From positions 1-64,000 of the forward strand of contig JAFDVO010000007.1 in NCBI GenBank assembly GCA_018268955.1: a stretch of 64,000 nucleotides of DNA, read 5' to 3'. Numbering within the stretch: the first letter of the stretch is position 1; every line of letters starts with the position of its first letter. This DNA comes from Acidobacteriota bacterium (GTDB taxonomy: Bacteria; Acidobacteriota; Vicinamibacteria; Vicinamibacterales; CAVVIG01). Shown one piece after another: positions 16,419-24,361 of the stretch. The notes beneath the pieces are model-generated. The model worked only from the letters and a program-made list of their open reading frames with translations. It was not told the origin of the DNA and searched no databases. Made by a program: the position numbers and the translations under genes.

Positions 16419-16799
16419 TCAGTTCATCAGCCTGGCCGCCGGGGCACCGCTGAAGAACGGTTCGTCGTCCTCGTCGTCCTCGTCCGCGGTTTCTTCATCC
16501 GGCGGTGTCGTGTAGGTCACGACCGGGATGTCGCGGGTCTCGGCATCGAGCTTGAGCATCGAGAGAACGGACAACCCCTCGGCATCGTCCATGCGGATGC
16601 AGAGGATGACGAGGTCCGGCTGCACGCGCTTGATCTGGGAGTACGCGTGGCCACTGGACTCCACGAAGATGACGTCGTAGTTGCCCGCATCCAGCAGCGG
16701 TTCGAGCATCTCCAGGATGTCGTGGCTGCCATTGACGATCAGCACCCGCTGGGTCGCGTTCGCCATTCGGCTCGTCGTGCTCACGCTCTGTGTCAGCAT
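16419..16799 (-). CDS. Degenerate (pseudo-) receiver domain protein
   Basis: A 126-residue CheY-like chain in which every phosphorylation residue is replaced. The usual DDD pocket reads VLIVNGSHD (19-27), and the phospho-acceptor Asp is Cys67 in PDLVILCIRMDD. The conserved Lys near the end is missing. The last 25 residues are a Glu/Asp tail (DEETADEDDEDDE). ATG 16799 has GGGAG at a good distance; TTG 16805 and ATG 16766 are alternatives. It is probably a phosphorylation-independent adaptor, and with the PilZ protein behind it forms a small c-di-GMP output unit. The fold assignment rests on pattern only. Confidence 0.7.
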   Translation of the reverse strand: MLTQSVSTTSRMANATQRVLIVNGSHDILEMLEPLLDAGNYDVIFVESSGHAYSQIKRVQPDLVILCIRMDDAEGLSVLSMLKLDAETRDIPVVTYTTPPDEETADEDDEDDEPFFSGAPAARLMN

Positions 16800-17090
16800 C
16801 GCCAATGTCTCCCGCCTGCCCCGGATAATTCACGACCCGTGCCACGCGTGCGCGGTTCAGTTGCTGAGCGTACCCTGCGCGCGTGCTTGATGGGCTGTCC
16901 ACGCATGTGTGCGGTACTGGGCGCGAACTGACCCATCCACTCCTAAAGACGGGGACGACACGCTCCACGTTGCGCGGCGTGGCGCGGCACGCGGGGTTTT
17001 CCGCGGTGCTGTGGATCTTATCGTTCACGCGTGGTCGCTCCGTGCGTGATGCCGTTTCACAACGCTCACCACCACGACGTTGAAACCGCA

Positions 17091-17774
17091 TCAGCGCATG
17101 GAGGCGAGCAGGGCGGACGCCTTGCGCTTGTAGTCGCGATCCTCCGGCGCCCATTCAGTGCTCACTGGGGCATCGAGCACCCGCTGGAGTTCGGCCCGTC
17201 CCTCCACCGTACGTCGCTGATCCAGGAGCAGTTCGGCGAGGAAGAAGTGCGAGATCGTGCTGAATCGGTTGTATTCCAACGATGCGCGGAGGTGCTGCTC
17301 CGCCTTCGTCCGGCTGCCGCCCAGCAGCGCCGGGACCTTCGCGTAGTAGCGGCCGAGGGCCCGATCCGCCGATCCTTCCATGAAGGCCCGGTCGACACGC
17401 AGCACCACCTCGAGATGCTCGCGAATGGGCGTGCGGTACTTCAGGCCCACTCGCATCCCGTAGTTCTCGGCGAGCGCGCCCATGTTTGCCGCGGCCCAGA
17501 AGTGCCCCTCGGGCCGGTCGGCCTGCAGCCGTGCCGCCGACATTGCGGCCGCAACGCCCTGGTCCAGGAAGTGACGACGCTCCCGCTCCGGGGCATGCGC
17601 GCCAAGCCAGTAGGAGATCCGCGCGAGCTTCCAGGCCGCCTCGTACGAGCCGGGGTCGCGCGCGGCATCGGCCCGCAGGATGGCTTCCGCCTGACGGGCA
17701 CTGTCAGGGTTTTCGCGGTCGGCGTAGAGCGCGTCCGCCGACTGGGCATGGCCCATGGCCGCGTGCAGCGACAT
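17091..17774 (-). CDS. Repeat-helix (TPR-like) protein, probably exported
   Basis: A 227-residue helical protein rich in Ala, Arg and Leu with tandem helix pairs ([20 protein letters not shown], then RKYHF-like and [20 protein letters not shown]). Its general look recalls TRAP-associated TatT proteins and TPR families. ATG 17774 is taken because earlier starts would run deep into the divergent folE gene (start 17788, 13 bp away). The residues in front of this ATG (CIVLLY) would complete a signal peptide with [12 protein letters not shown], so the true start may be a non-canonical codon a little upstream. The function is unknown. Confidence 0.6.
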   Translation of the reverse strand: MSLHAAMGHAQSADALYADRENPDSARQAEAILRADAARDPGSYEAAWKLARISYWLGAHAPERERRHFLDQGVAAAMSAARLQADRPEGHFWAAANMGALAENYGMRVGLKYRTPIREHLEVVLRVDRAFMEGSADRALGRYYAKVPALLGGSRTKAEQHLRASLEYNRFSTISHFFLAELLLDQRRTVEGRAELQRVLDAPVSTEWAPEDRDYKRKASALLASMR

Positions 17775-17787
17775 GTACAATAGAACG

Positions 17788-18387
17788 ATGCAGGATCTGG
17801 TGAGAAAGCTGCTCGCGGAGCTCGGGGAGGACCCGGATCGCGAGGGGCTCGTGGACACGCCGAAGCGCGTCGAGAAGGCGATGAGGTTCCTGACGAGCGG
17901 GTACCGCGCCGACATCGACCAGGTGCTCAACAACGCGCTGTTCACGGTGGATTATAGCGAGATGGTGATCGTCAAGGACATCGACTTCTACAGTCTGTGC
18001 GAGCACCACCTGCTGCCGTTCTTCGGCAAGTGCCACGTGGCCTACCTGCCGAGCAACAAGGTGATCGGCCTCAGCAAGATCCCGCGACTCGTCGACGTGT
18101 TCGCCCGCCGCCTGCAGGTCCAGGAGCGGCTGACCAGCCAGATTGCGGAGACCATCCGCGAGAAGATCGCGCCGCTCGGCGTCGCCGTCGTCGTGGAGGC
18201 GACGCACCTGTGCATGTCGATGCGCGGCGTCGAGAAACAGAACTCGTTCGCCGTCACCAGCTCGATGCTCGGCACATTCCGCACGGATGCGAGGACCCGC
18301 ATGGAGTTCCTCGAACTGATCAAGCTGCGCAGCGGCACGGCGACCGGCTCCCGCCTGGCCGCCGTGCAGGCGTGCGGCGACGAGTAG
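17788..18387 (+). CDS. folE: GTP cyclohydrolase I
   Basis: Converts GTP to 7,8-dihydroneopterin triphosphate, first step of folate/pterin synthesis. The 199-residue chain has zinc ligands Cys71 and His74 ([10 protein letters not shown]) and Cys142 ([10 protein letters not shown]), plus [21 protein letters not shown] and [16 protein letters not shown] of the active site. ATG 17788 fits the usual N-terminus. It is transcribed divergently from the repeat-helix protein and is followed at once by a permease gene whose start is unclear. Confidence 0.96.
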   Translation: MQDLVRKLLAELGEDPDREGLVDTPKRVEKAMRFLTSGYRADIDQVLNNALFTVDYSEMVIVKDIDFYSLCEHHLLPFFGKCHVAYLPSNKVIGLSKIPRLVDVFARRLQVQERLTSQIAETIREKIAPLGVAVVVEATHLCMSMRGVEKQNSFAVTSSMLGTFRTDARTRMEFLELIKLRSGTATGSRLAAVQACGDE

Positions 18388-18472
18388 CTCCATCGCTACC
18401 GCCATCTTCGTCGCTGCCTACGCTGCGATTGCCGCGGGCGGCATCCCCTTCCTGCGCATCGACCGCACCGGC

Positions 18473-19603
18473 GTGGCCGTCGTCGGTGCCGTCCTGATGG
18501 TGCTGACCGGTGCGATCGATCTCGATGCGGCGGCTGCCGCCGTCGACGCACGCACCCTCATCCTGTTGTTCGGCATGATGATCATCGTCGCCCACCTGCG
18601 GCTCGCTGGTGGGCTCGCGGCGGTGACTCGCATCGCCGCGACGCGCGCTCGGCACCCGGCAGCGCTGCTGCTGCTCGTCGTGGCCGCCGCCGGGATCCTC
18701 TCGGCGCTGTTCGTGAACGACACCATCTGCCTGGTGCTCACGCCGCTCGTGATCGACGTGGCTGCCGAGCGTCGCTTGTCGCCGGTGCCGTACCTGCTCG
18801 GGCTGGCGACCGCCTCGAACATCGGCAGTGCCGCGACCATCACCGGTAATCCGCAGAACATCCTGATCGGCAGCCTCTCGGGACTGGGCTTCGCGCGCTT
18901 CACTGCCGTTCTCGGACCGGTGTCCCTCGTGGGCCTGGCCGTTGACGCCGGCGTGATCTGGCTGCTGTTCCGTCGCGAACTGGCCACCGTGCGATTGTCC
19001 GCCGCGGCGACCCGCCCCGTGCGCATGCACCGGGCGCTGCTCTGGAAGACGGTCATCGTGACTGCCGCCGTGCTCGCAGGGTTCCTCGCTGGCTATGACA
19101 CCGCGGTGGTGTCCGCGACGGGGGCAGCGGCGCTGCTGCTCACGCGGCGGGTAAGACCCCGAAAGGTGTACCAGGCGATCGACTGGGACCTGCTCATGCT
19201 GTTCGTCGGCCTCTTCGTCCTCGTGAAGGGAGGCGAGCGCGAAGGGCTCGACGCCCGCGTGTTCGAGTGGCTGGCGCCCCTCGGCGTCGCGACCGTTGCC
19301 GGCCTCAGCGCGACAGCGACGGTGCTGGCGAATACCATCAGCAACGTGCCAGCGGTGATGCTCTTCGCGAAGATCGTACCCAGGCTGCCGGATCCGCACA
19401 CAGCGTGGCTGACGCTCGCCATGTCGAGCACCCTCGCCGGCAACCTCACCGTCGTCGGATCGATTGCGAACCTGATCGTGATCGAAGGCGCGAAGCGGCG
19501 CGGTGTCCGCATCGGGTTCGTCGACTACGCGCGTGTCGGCGTGCCGGTGACCGTGCTGACGCTTGCGCTCGGGGTGCTGTGGCTCTGGCTGCGGCTATAC
19601 TGA
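18473..19603 (+). CDS. NhaD/ArsB-type (SLC13-like) membrane permease
   Basis: Membrane protein with at least nine hydrophobic segments. Typical text includes LFGMMIIVAHLRLAGG, LSALFVNDTICLVLTPLV (about 77-94), LATASNIGSAATITGNPQNILIGSLSG (about 113-139) and in the second half ANTISNVPAVMLFAKIV and SSTLAGNLTVVGSIANLIVIE. It could move arsenite, Na+/H+ or an organic anion. GTG 18473 is the first standard start in this frame, yet the frame reads back through codons for AIFVAAYAAIAAGGIPFLRIDRTG, the expected first membrane segment of the family, without any ATG, GTG or TTG. The true start may be a rare codon such as ATC near 18392. Confidence 0.8.
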   Translation: MAVVGAVLMVLTGAIDLDAAAAAVDARTLILLFGMMIIVAHLRLAGGLAAVTRIAATRARHPAALLLLVVAAAGILSALFVNDTICLVLTPLVIDVAAERRLSPVPYLLGLATASNIGSAATITGNPQNILIGSLSGLGFARFTAVLGPVSLVGLAVDAGVIWLLFRRELATVRLSAAATRPVRMHRALLWKTVIVTAAVLAGFLAGYDTAVVSATGAAALLLTRRVRPRKVYQAIDWDLLMLFVGLFVLVKGGEREGLDARVFEWLAPLGVATVAGLSATATVLANTISNVPAVMLFAKIVPRLPDPHTAWLTLAMSSTLAGNLTVVGSIANLIVIEGAKRRGVRIGFVDYARVGVPVTVLTLALGVLWLWLRLY

Positions 19604-19607
19604 CCGC

Positions 19608-20306
19608 ATGCGTCTCGTCCCGGCCCTCCTGCTCAGCTGCGTGCTGGTGGCACCCGCCCTCGCAGGAGCCCAGACACGCCGGGCACCGGCCCGGCGCCCG
19701 GCGCCAGCCGCACAGCCCAAGGTCGAGGCCCCGGAGATGAAGTGCCCCACGCCGCTCGGCAGCGGCGTGACCACCAAGCGCGAGTTCTGCGACGTGCTGA
19801 CCGGCCGGAATCCGGCCGACGGCATCATCATCCCGCTCCCGCCGCATCGCGGTGACGTGACGCTGACCTTCGATCTGCACAACCGCCACACCTACTCCGA
19901 GGAGCAGATGAAGGACAAGCGTTCCGCGTTCGCCCGGTACACGGCGATCGTCGGCGCGCTCACGGCAGACAACACGCTCATCAGCCGTGCCGTGGTCCAG
20001 AGCGAGTTCCGAACCGCGAAGGATCTGGTGGACCGGATCTCGGGTGGCGCAGGTCCAGCCGGAGTGAAGGCTGTGGCGCCGACCGGCACCGAGTCCATCC
20101 GCATCGTCATTCCCGAGGCGGAGAACGAGGTGTCCATCCTTGGGGAGAAACTGACGGTGGAGCGCGCGGACGGAACCCAGACCTACTCGGCGGAAGGACG
20201 GCCCATTGCGATCATCAGCAACGTGATGATCTCCTACCGGCCCGCTCCGCCGAAGCCCGCGCCGAAAGCCCCGGCCCGCTCCACCCCGAGGCGCCCAGGG
20301 CGCTGA
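19608..20306 (+). CDS. Secreted protein of unknown function
   Basis: A 232-residue protein with a clear signal peptide (MRLVPALLLSCVLVAPALAGA, residues 1-21), then a proline/arginine-rich linker (RRAPARRPAPAAQPK) and a domain containing LTFDLHNRHTYSEEQMKD and later IRIVIPEAENEVSILGEKL. The C-terminus is again Pro/Arg/Ala-rich. ATG 19608 lies four bases behind the permease stop. The middle domain is beta-rich in appearance. I do not recognise the family. Confidence 0.7.
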   Translation: MRLVPALLLSCVLVAPALAGAQTRRAPARRPAPAAQPKVEAPEMKCPTPLGSGVTTKREFCDVLTGRNPADGIIIPLPPHRGDVTLTFDLHNRHTYSEEQMKDKRSAFARYTAIVGALTADNTLISRAVVQSEFRTAKDLVDRISGGAGPAGVKAVAPTGTESIRIVIPEAENEVSILGEKLTVERADGTQTYSAEGRPIAIISNVMISYRPAPPKPAPKAPARSTPRRPGR

Positions 20307-20338
20307 CGTTCCGACGTCAGAGTGCGTAGCACTCAGAG

Positions 20339-20701
20339 TCAGAAGGCCGCGATGGCCAGCGCGACCCATCCGGCGAGGAACGCCACGCCGCCGATCGGCG
20401 TGACGGCGCCAAGCATGGTGACGCCGGTCAACGCGAGCGCATAGAGGCTCCCCGAGAAGATCAGGATGCCCGCGGTGAAGCTCCATCCGGCTACCACGAT
20501 GGCGCGCCCCTCGAGGCGGGTCATCAGGGCGCCGACGACGAGCAGCGCGAGGGCGTGATACATCTGGTAGCGCACGCCGGTCTCGAAGACGGCGAGCATG
20601 TCCGGCGAGAGCCGCCCCTTGAGGCCATGCGCGCCGAACGCACCGAGCCCGACCCCGACAAACCCCATCAGTGCGCCGACGAACATGAACGTACGGTCCA
20701 T
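20339..20701 (-). CDS. DUF423 family small membrane protein
   Basis: A 120-residue protein with four hydrophobic segments and the typical start MGFVGVGLGAFGAHGLKGRLSPDMLAVFETGVRYQMYHALALL (about 12-54), which is diagnostic for the DUF423/YgdD family. PIGGVAFLAGWVALAIAAF ends the chain. The role is unknown. Confidence 0.9.
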   Translation of the reverse strand: MDRTFMFVGALMGFVGVGLGAFGAHGLKGRLSPDMLAVFETGVRYQMYHALALLVVGALMTRLEGRAIVVAGWSFTAGILIFSGSLYALALTGVTMLGAVTPIGGVAFLAGWVALAIAAF

Positions 20702-20740
20702 GGGGAGATCTTATCCAACCTCTGTCCTCCGCCCTCCATC

Positions 20741-21247
20741 TCAGTGCGTCTTCGCGAGGCCGACGACGTAGTTCTTGCCGTAGTGCTGGGCGCATTTCGG
20801 GCACGTCGTGTAGAAGAAGTAGATCGTCTCGACTGTCTTGCCTTTCTGCTCGACGTATTGCTTCATCTCGTCGACCCAGAGTCGCGCGTTCGAGAACCCG
20901 CCCTCGAACACCTTCGTGAGGAAATCGCCGCTGATGTAAACCATGTCCGCGCCTTCCACCGGACCAGAGACGGCGAACAGGTGTTCGGCGTGCCACGGGG
21001 ACTCGTCGTGGCTCATCACCAGGAACCCTCCACCTTCGGCGTGCGCCGCACGGATCGCCTCGTAGGTGCGGCTGAACACCGAGCTCATGTTCAACGGGAC
21101 GTGGAACAGGCTCACCGTCGACGCGCGGACGAACGGCTTCTCCTTGAAGTGGAGTTCCTGCCCGTCCCACCCTTCCGGGTGGAAGCGCGGACAGCAGTTG
21201 GTCTCGTTGTCTGTCACGTCGTACGGCGGAAGCTCGTTGATCTGCAT
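20741..21247 (-). CDS. Conserved CxxC-motif protein, often annotated as hydrolase
   Basis: A 168-residue protein beginning MQINELPPYDVTDNETNCCPRFHPEGWDGQ, with FFHVPLN-like SLFHVPLNMSSV, then VMSHDESPWHAEHLFAVSG, YISGDFLTKVFEGGFSNA and a C-terminal YFFYTTCPKCAQHYGKNYVV. I recall this family as widespread and loosely called hydrolase; the TTCPKCA pair of cysteines could bind zinc or be redox active. ATG 21247 starts the conserved text. The frame continues upstream only through a heptamer array (translated as repeated LEVGGWR), which is not coding. Confidence 0.75.
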   Translation of the reverse strand: MQINELPPYDVTDNETNCCPRFHPEGWDGQELHFKEKPFVRASTVSLFHVPLNMSSVFSRTYEAIRAAHAEGGGFLVMSHDESPWHAEHLFAVSGPVEGADMVYISGDFLTKVFEGGFSNARLWVDEMKQYVEQKGKTVETIYFFYTTCPKCAQHYGKNYVVGLAKTH

Positions 21248-21595
21248 ACGACCTCCGTTCCCCCGCCCTGAATGACCGTTCACGACGCGTGCCGCCGCTC
21301 GCGGGCCGGATTCATTGCGCTCGACGTCTCCGCGTGTGCGCGGCTGCCGGTGTACCGGAGGATCGAATTCGTCACGCCTCAGCCCGTCGCCCGCCTCTCC
21401 GTCGTCCTCCGCGCATCGTCCACTCGAAGCCCCAACCGCGAACCCCCAACCTCCAACCTCCAGCCTCCAACCTCCAGCCTCCAACCTCCAACCTCCAACC
21501 TCCAACCTCCAACCTGAGTCCTCCGCCCTCCGATCGTGTAAAGTGACCGGCACGAGCGCGTGCCCGGTGTGCCGCGCGGGGAGGCAGTGGCTCTT
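21248..21595. other. Gene-free divergent region with a heptamer array
   Basis: These 348 bases separate two divergent genes. A CAACCTC/CAGCCTC heptamer array lies at 21445-21515. Just before the hydrolase gene, GAGGCAG near 21581 is a usable ribosome site for ATG 21596. No further element was recognised. Confidence 0.6.
21445..21515. repeat. Heptamer tandem array, CAACCTC/CAGCCTC (about 10 units)
   Basis: Ten or so 7-bp units, nearly all CAACCTC with two CAGCCTC variants. This is one of the cleanest heptamer arrays of the window and lies between divergent genes. Confidence 0.9.
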
Positions 21596-22459
21596 ATGTG
21601 CGATCAGGATCACTTCGAAGACGACCGGCTGGAATACGAAGCGAAGGGCATGGTGACCCGGCGCCAGTTCGGCGCGCTGGTGGGCGCGGGCATTGCCCTG
21701 GCGCTACCCAAGGTGATGAATGCGGTGGCGGTGACCGAGTCCGACGTGACCATCAAGACGCCAGACGGAACAGCCGACGCGTACTTCGTGCACCCGGCGA
21801 CCGGCACGGCCCCGGGTGTCCTGATCTGGCCGGACATCTTCGGCCTGCGTCCTGCCTTCAGGCAGATGGGGAAGCGGCTCGCGGAGTCCGGCTATTCCGT
21901 TGTCGTGGTGAATCCGTTCTACCGCGTGAAGAAGGCGCCGACGGCGGAGCAGGGCGCTGCGACGCCGATCCCGCAGCTGATGCCGCTGATGCAGGCGCTC
22001 ACTGAGACGACGCACATGACGGACGCGAAGGCCTTCATCGCATGGCTCGATCAGCAGCCCTCCGTCGCGAAGAACCGCAAGATCGGGACGCAGGGCTACT
22101 GCATGGGCGGGCCGATTGCCTTCCGCACGTCGGCCGCCGTTCCCGACCGCGTCGGTGCAGTGGCCTCCTTCCACGGCGGCGGGCTGGTGACGGATCAGCC
22201 AAACAGCCCGCACCTGCAGGCGTCGAAGACGAAGGCGCAGTTCCTCATCTGCGTCGCGTCGAACGACGACGCACGGGCGCCGAAGGAGAAGGACGTGCTG
22301 AAGGAGACGTTCGAGAAGGCGAAGCTGCCCGCGGAGATCGAGGTCTACGCGAACGCCGCGCACGGCTGGTGCCCGCCAGACTCCGGAGTCTACAACGAGC
22401 CGCAGGCCGAGAAGGCGTGGAGCCGGCTGCTCGCGCTGTACGGGAAAGCGCTCGCGTAG
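21596..22459 (+). CDS. Dienelactone hydrolase family protein, TAT-exported
   Basis: A 287-residue alpha/beta hydrolase. The N-terminus contains VTRRQFGALVGAGIALALP (about 19-37), a twin-arginine signal, so it is probably exported to the periplasm. The nucleophile is Cys in GTQGYCMGGPI; the acid is in SNDDARAP and the His in AHGWCPPD, giving the Cys-Asp-His triad of dienelactone hydrolases. IWPDIFGLRPAFRQMGKRLAESGYSVVVVNPFYR is also standard. ATG 21596 has GAGG 12 bases upstream. Natural substrates are unknown; the family hydrolyses lactones and esters. Confidence 0.88.
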   Translation: MCDQDHFEDDRLEYEAKGMVTRRQFGALVGAGIALALPKVMNAVAVTESDVTIKTPDGTADAYFVHPATGTAPGVLIWPDIFGLRPAFRQMGKRLAESGYSVVVVNPFYRVKKAPTAEQGAATPIPQLMPLMQALTETTHMTDAKAFIAWLDQQPSVAKNRKIGTQGYCMGGPIAFRTSAAVPDRVGAVASFHGGGLVTDQPNSPHLQASKTKAQFLICVASNDDARAPKEKDVLKETFEKAKLPAEIEVYANAAHGWCPPDSGVYNEPQAEKAWSRLLALYGKALA

Positions 22460-22460
22460 C

Positions 22461-22500
22461 GAGTCAGACGTTAGAAGTCAGACGTCAGAGTTCAGAGTTG
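22461..22500. repeat. Heptamer array, CAGACGT/CAGAAGT words
   Basis: GAGTCAGACGTTAGAAGTCA and CAGACGTCAGAGTTCAGAG follow the hydrolase stop within two bases. The words are those of the arrays at 28311 and 33504. Confidence 0.65.
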
Positions 22501-22508
22501 ACGGACCA

Positions 22509-22552
22509 GACGGGCCGGCGGTGTGATGAACACTGCCGGCCCGTCGTCTTTC
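22509..22552 (+). terminator. Rho-independent-type terminator hairpin
   Basis: A 16-bp stem (22509-22524 with 22530-22545, one G-U pair) around the loop GATGA, followed by GTCTTTCT. It ends the dienelactone hydrolase transcript. The U-tract is short, so efficiency is uncertain. Confidence 0.7.
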
Positions 22553-22555
22553 TGC

Positions 22556-22579
22556 GCCACGCTGAAGCGTGGCGCCTAC
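22556..22579 (-). repeat. REP-like palindrome, GTAG type
   Basis: On the minus strand: GTAGGC followed by GCCACGCT / AGCGTGGC around a TCA centre. Identical over 24 bases to 25280-25303. The stem differs from the copies near 1621-1852, while GTAG and the CTTCAG centre are shared. Confidence 0.7.
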
Positions 22580-22593
22580 GTCCTGTCGGTGGC

Positions 22594-22680
22594 AGCCCCG
22601 AAGCCCCGAGCCCCAGCCCGGAGCCGACCCGCCCAGAAGCCCGGAGTCCGGCGCCCGAAGCCCGGAGCCCGAACCCTGTG
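22594..22680. repeat. Heptamer array, AGCCCGG/AGCCCCG words
   Basis: AGCCCCGAAGCCCCGAGCCC and later AAGCCCGGAG, GAAGCCCGGAGCCCGAACC in about 7-bp steps, between the REP copy and the end of the PQQ dehydrogenase gene. A related array stands at the matching position after the REP copy at 25280. Confidence 0.65.
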
Positions 22681-22681
22681 T

Positions 22682-24343
22682 TCACCGCGTGGCGTTCCCC
22701 GCGCCGTCTGGCAACGCCCACGCCGTGAGCGTCGTTCCCGCTGGTACGAGCAGCTGCTGCTTGCCGTCGAGCATGTAGGTGACCGGCGACGTGCCGTGCA
22801 ACGTGGCCCCCATCTGATAGCGCCACAGGAGCGTGCCGGTCCGTGAGTTCAGCGCGAGGAGGTTGCCCTCGCCGTCGCCCGTGAAGAGCAGGTTCGATGC
22901 GGTCGTCAGGATGCCGGCGCGGGACGGCGTTGGCGTCAGGAACTCCCACTTGCGCTCGCCCGTGGCCGGATCGATCGCGCGGAAGGCGCCGAATGGCTTC
23001 TCGTCGCGATTGTTGACGAGTTGCTGCGCGCCGCCGGTGAACCGCTGGCCAGGGACATATTCAGGCTTGTAGGCGTAGAAGGTCGCACACGCTTCCCTGG
23101 CATTGACGAAGAACAGCCGCGTCCGCGGGTCGAACGACGGTGGCCAGAAGTTGGTCCCGCCGGTGAGGTCCGGACAGGTGCGCTCTCCCTTCTCGTCCGG
23201 CCTGTGTCCTGGCTGGAGCATGGGCCGCCCCTGCGCGTCGATCGACTTCGCCCACGTCGTCTGCACGAACGGTTTGGCGACGATGACGCGGCCGGTGGTG
23301 CGATCGAGGGTGTAGTAGAACCCGTTGCGGTTCGCGAACATGACGACCTTGCGCGGCTGCCCGCTGATTGGAATGTCCGCGAGGATCGGCACCTCGGTCG
23401 AGTCGTAGTCGTGCACGTCGTGCGGCGTGAACTGGTAGTGCCACTTCAGCGTGCCGGTGTCGGCATCGAGCACCACCAGCGAGCACGAATACAGGTTGTC
23501 TCCCTCGCGGCTTTCCGAGTGGTAATCGGGACCCGGGTTGCCAGTGCCGAAGAAGATCGCGTTCGTCTCAGGGTCGTAGGCCCCGGTCACCCACACGCCG
23601 GTGCCGCCGATCTTCCACGACTCTCCCTGCCAGGTGTTGTTGCCCGGATCACCGGGACCAGGGATCGTGTAGAAGCGCCAGGCCCGCTTCCCGCTCTGCG
23701 CGTCGTAGGCATCGATGAAGCCGCGAATCCCGTACTCGCCGCCGGCGACGCCGACGATCACCTTGTCCTTCACGACCAGCGGCGCAAGGGTCGCGGCGTA
23801 GCCGGTCTTGTAGTCGCCCAGGATCGCATCCCACACCACGGCGCCGGTTTTCATGTCCAGCGCGAGAAGGTGCGCATCGAGCGTGACCATGAAGAGCCGT
23901 TCGCCGAGTGCGGCGAAGCCGCGGTTGACGAGCCCGCAGCAGGCCGTCAGGTTGTCCGGGAGTTCGCGCCGGTAGCGCCAGATCTGCCGGCCGCTCCGTG
24001 CGTCGACCGCCCAGGCCACGTTCAGGGGACCGGTGACGTAGAGCACGTTGTCCCGCACGAGCGTGGTTGTCTCGAAGTTGCCGAGCGTGGCGGTCTGGAA
24101 GGTCCACTTCGGTTGAAGCGAGCCGACGTTCTCCGGCGTGATCTGCGTGAGCGGGCTGAAGCGATGGTTCGCGTAGTTGCCGCCGAAGGTGAGCCAGTTG
24201 CTGCCATCGGCCTTCAGCCCGTCCAGGAGTTCCTGGTTCGTGACCGGACCGGGCGGCGTGGCCTGCTGCGCACCGAGCGTGACGCCAAGGACAGCCGCGG
24301 ACACGAGGGCGAGCCGGACGAAGCGCGGGATCATGGGGCGCAT
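22682..24343 (-). CDS. PQQ-dependent alcohol dehydrogenase (quinoprotein)
   Basis: Periplasmic eight-bladed propeller enzyme of 553 residues oxidising alcohols or related substrates and passing electrons to a cytochrome c. It has a signal peptide (about 1-25), the adjacent Cys135-Cys136 pair (TACCGL) that forms the disulphide ring near PQQ, and tryptophan-docking repeats such as ALDMKTGAVVWD. Metal ligands by alignment are Glu203 (GGEYGIRGF), Asn270 (GTGNPGPDY) and catalytic Asp312 in HDYDSTE. A second Asp (314) two residues later is the mark of lanthanide-dependent members such as XoxF and PedH, where calcium enzymes have Ala or Ser. It has no own heme domain; the diheme cytochrome 18 bp upstream in the same operon is the likely acceptor. 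The substrate is unknown. Confidence 0.9.
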   Translation of the reverse strand: MRPMIPRFVRLALVSAAVLGVTLGAQQATPPGPVTNQELLDGLKADGSNWLTFGGNYANHRFSPLTQITPENVGSLQPKWTFQTATLGNFETTTLVRDNVLYVTGPLNVAWAVDARSGRQIWRYRRELPDNLTACCGLVNRGFAALGERLFMVTLDAHLLALDMKTGAVVWDAILGDYKTGYAATLAPLVVKDKVIVGVAGGEYGIRGFIDAYDAQSGKRAWRFYTIPGPGDPGNNTWQGESWKIGGTGVWVTGAYDPETNAIFFGTGNPGPDYHSESREGDNLYSCSLVVLDADTGTLKWHYQFTPHDVHDYDSTEVPILADIPISGQPRKVVMFANRNGFYYTLDRTTGRVIVAKPFVQTTWAKSIDAQGRPMLQPGHRPDEKGERTCPDLTGGTNFWPPSFDPRTRLFFVNAREACATFYAYKPEYVPGQRFTGGAQQLVNNRDEKPFGAFRAIDPATGERKWEFLTPTPSRAGILTTASNLLFTGDGEGNLLALNSRTGTLLWRYQMGATLHGTSPVTYMLDGKQQLLVPAGTTLTAWALPDGAGNATR

Positions 24344-24361
24344 GGGCGGTCTCCTTGTCGC

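Noticed and set aside
19446-21170. 574-codon minus-strand ORF
   Set aside because: It spans the permease, secreted protein and DUF423 region out of frame and antisense, with no domain.
21289-21613. Proline- or Trp/Gly-rich small ORFs
   Set aside because: Translations of the CAACCTC heptamer array (NLQPPT on plus, GWRLEV on minus).
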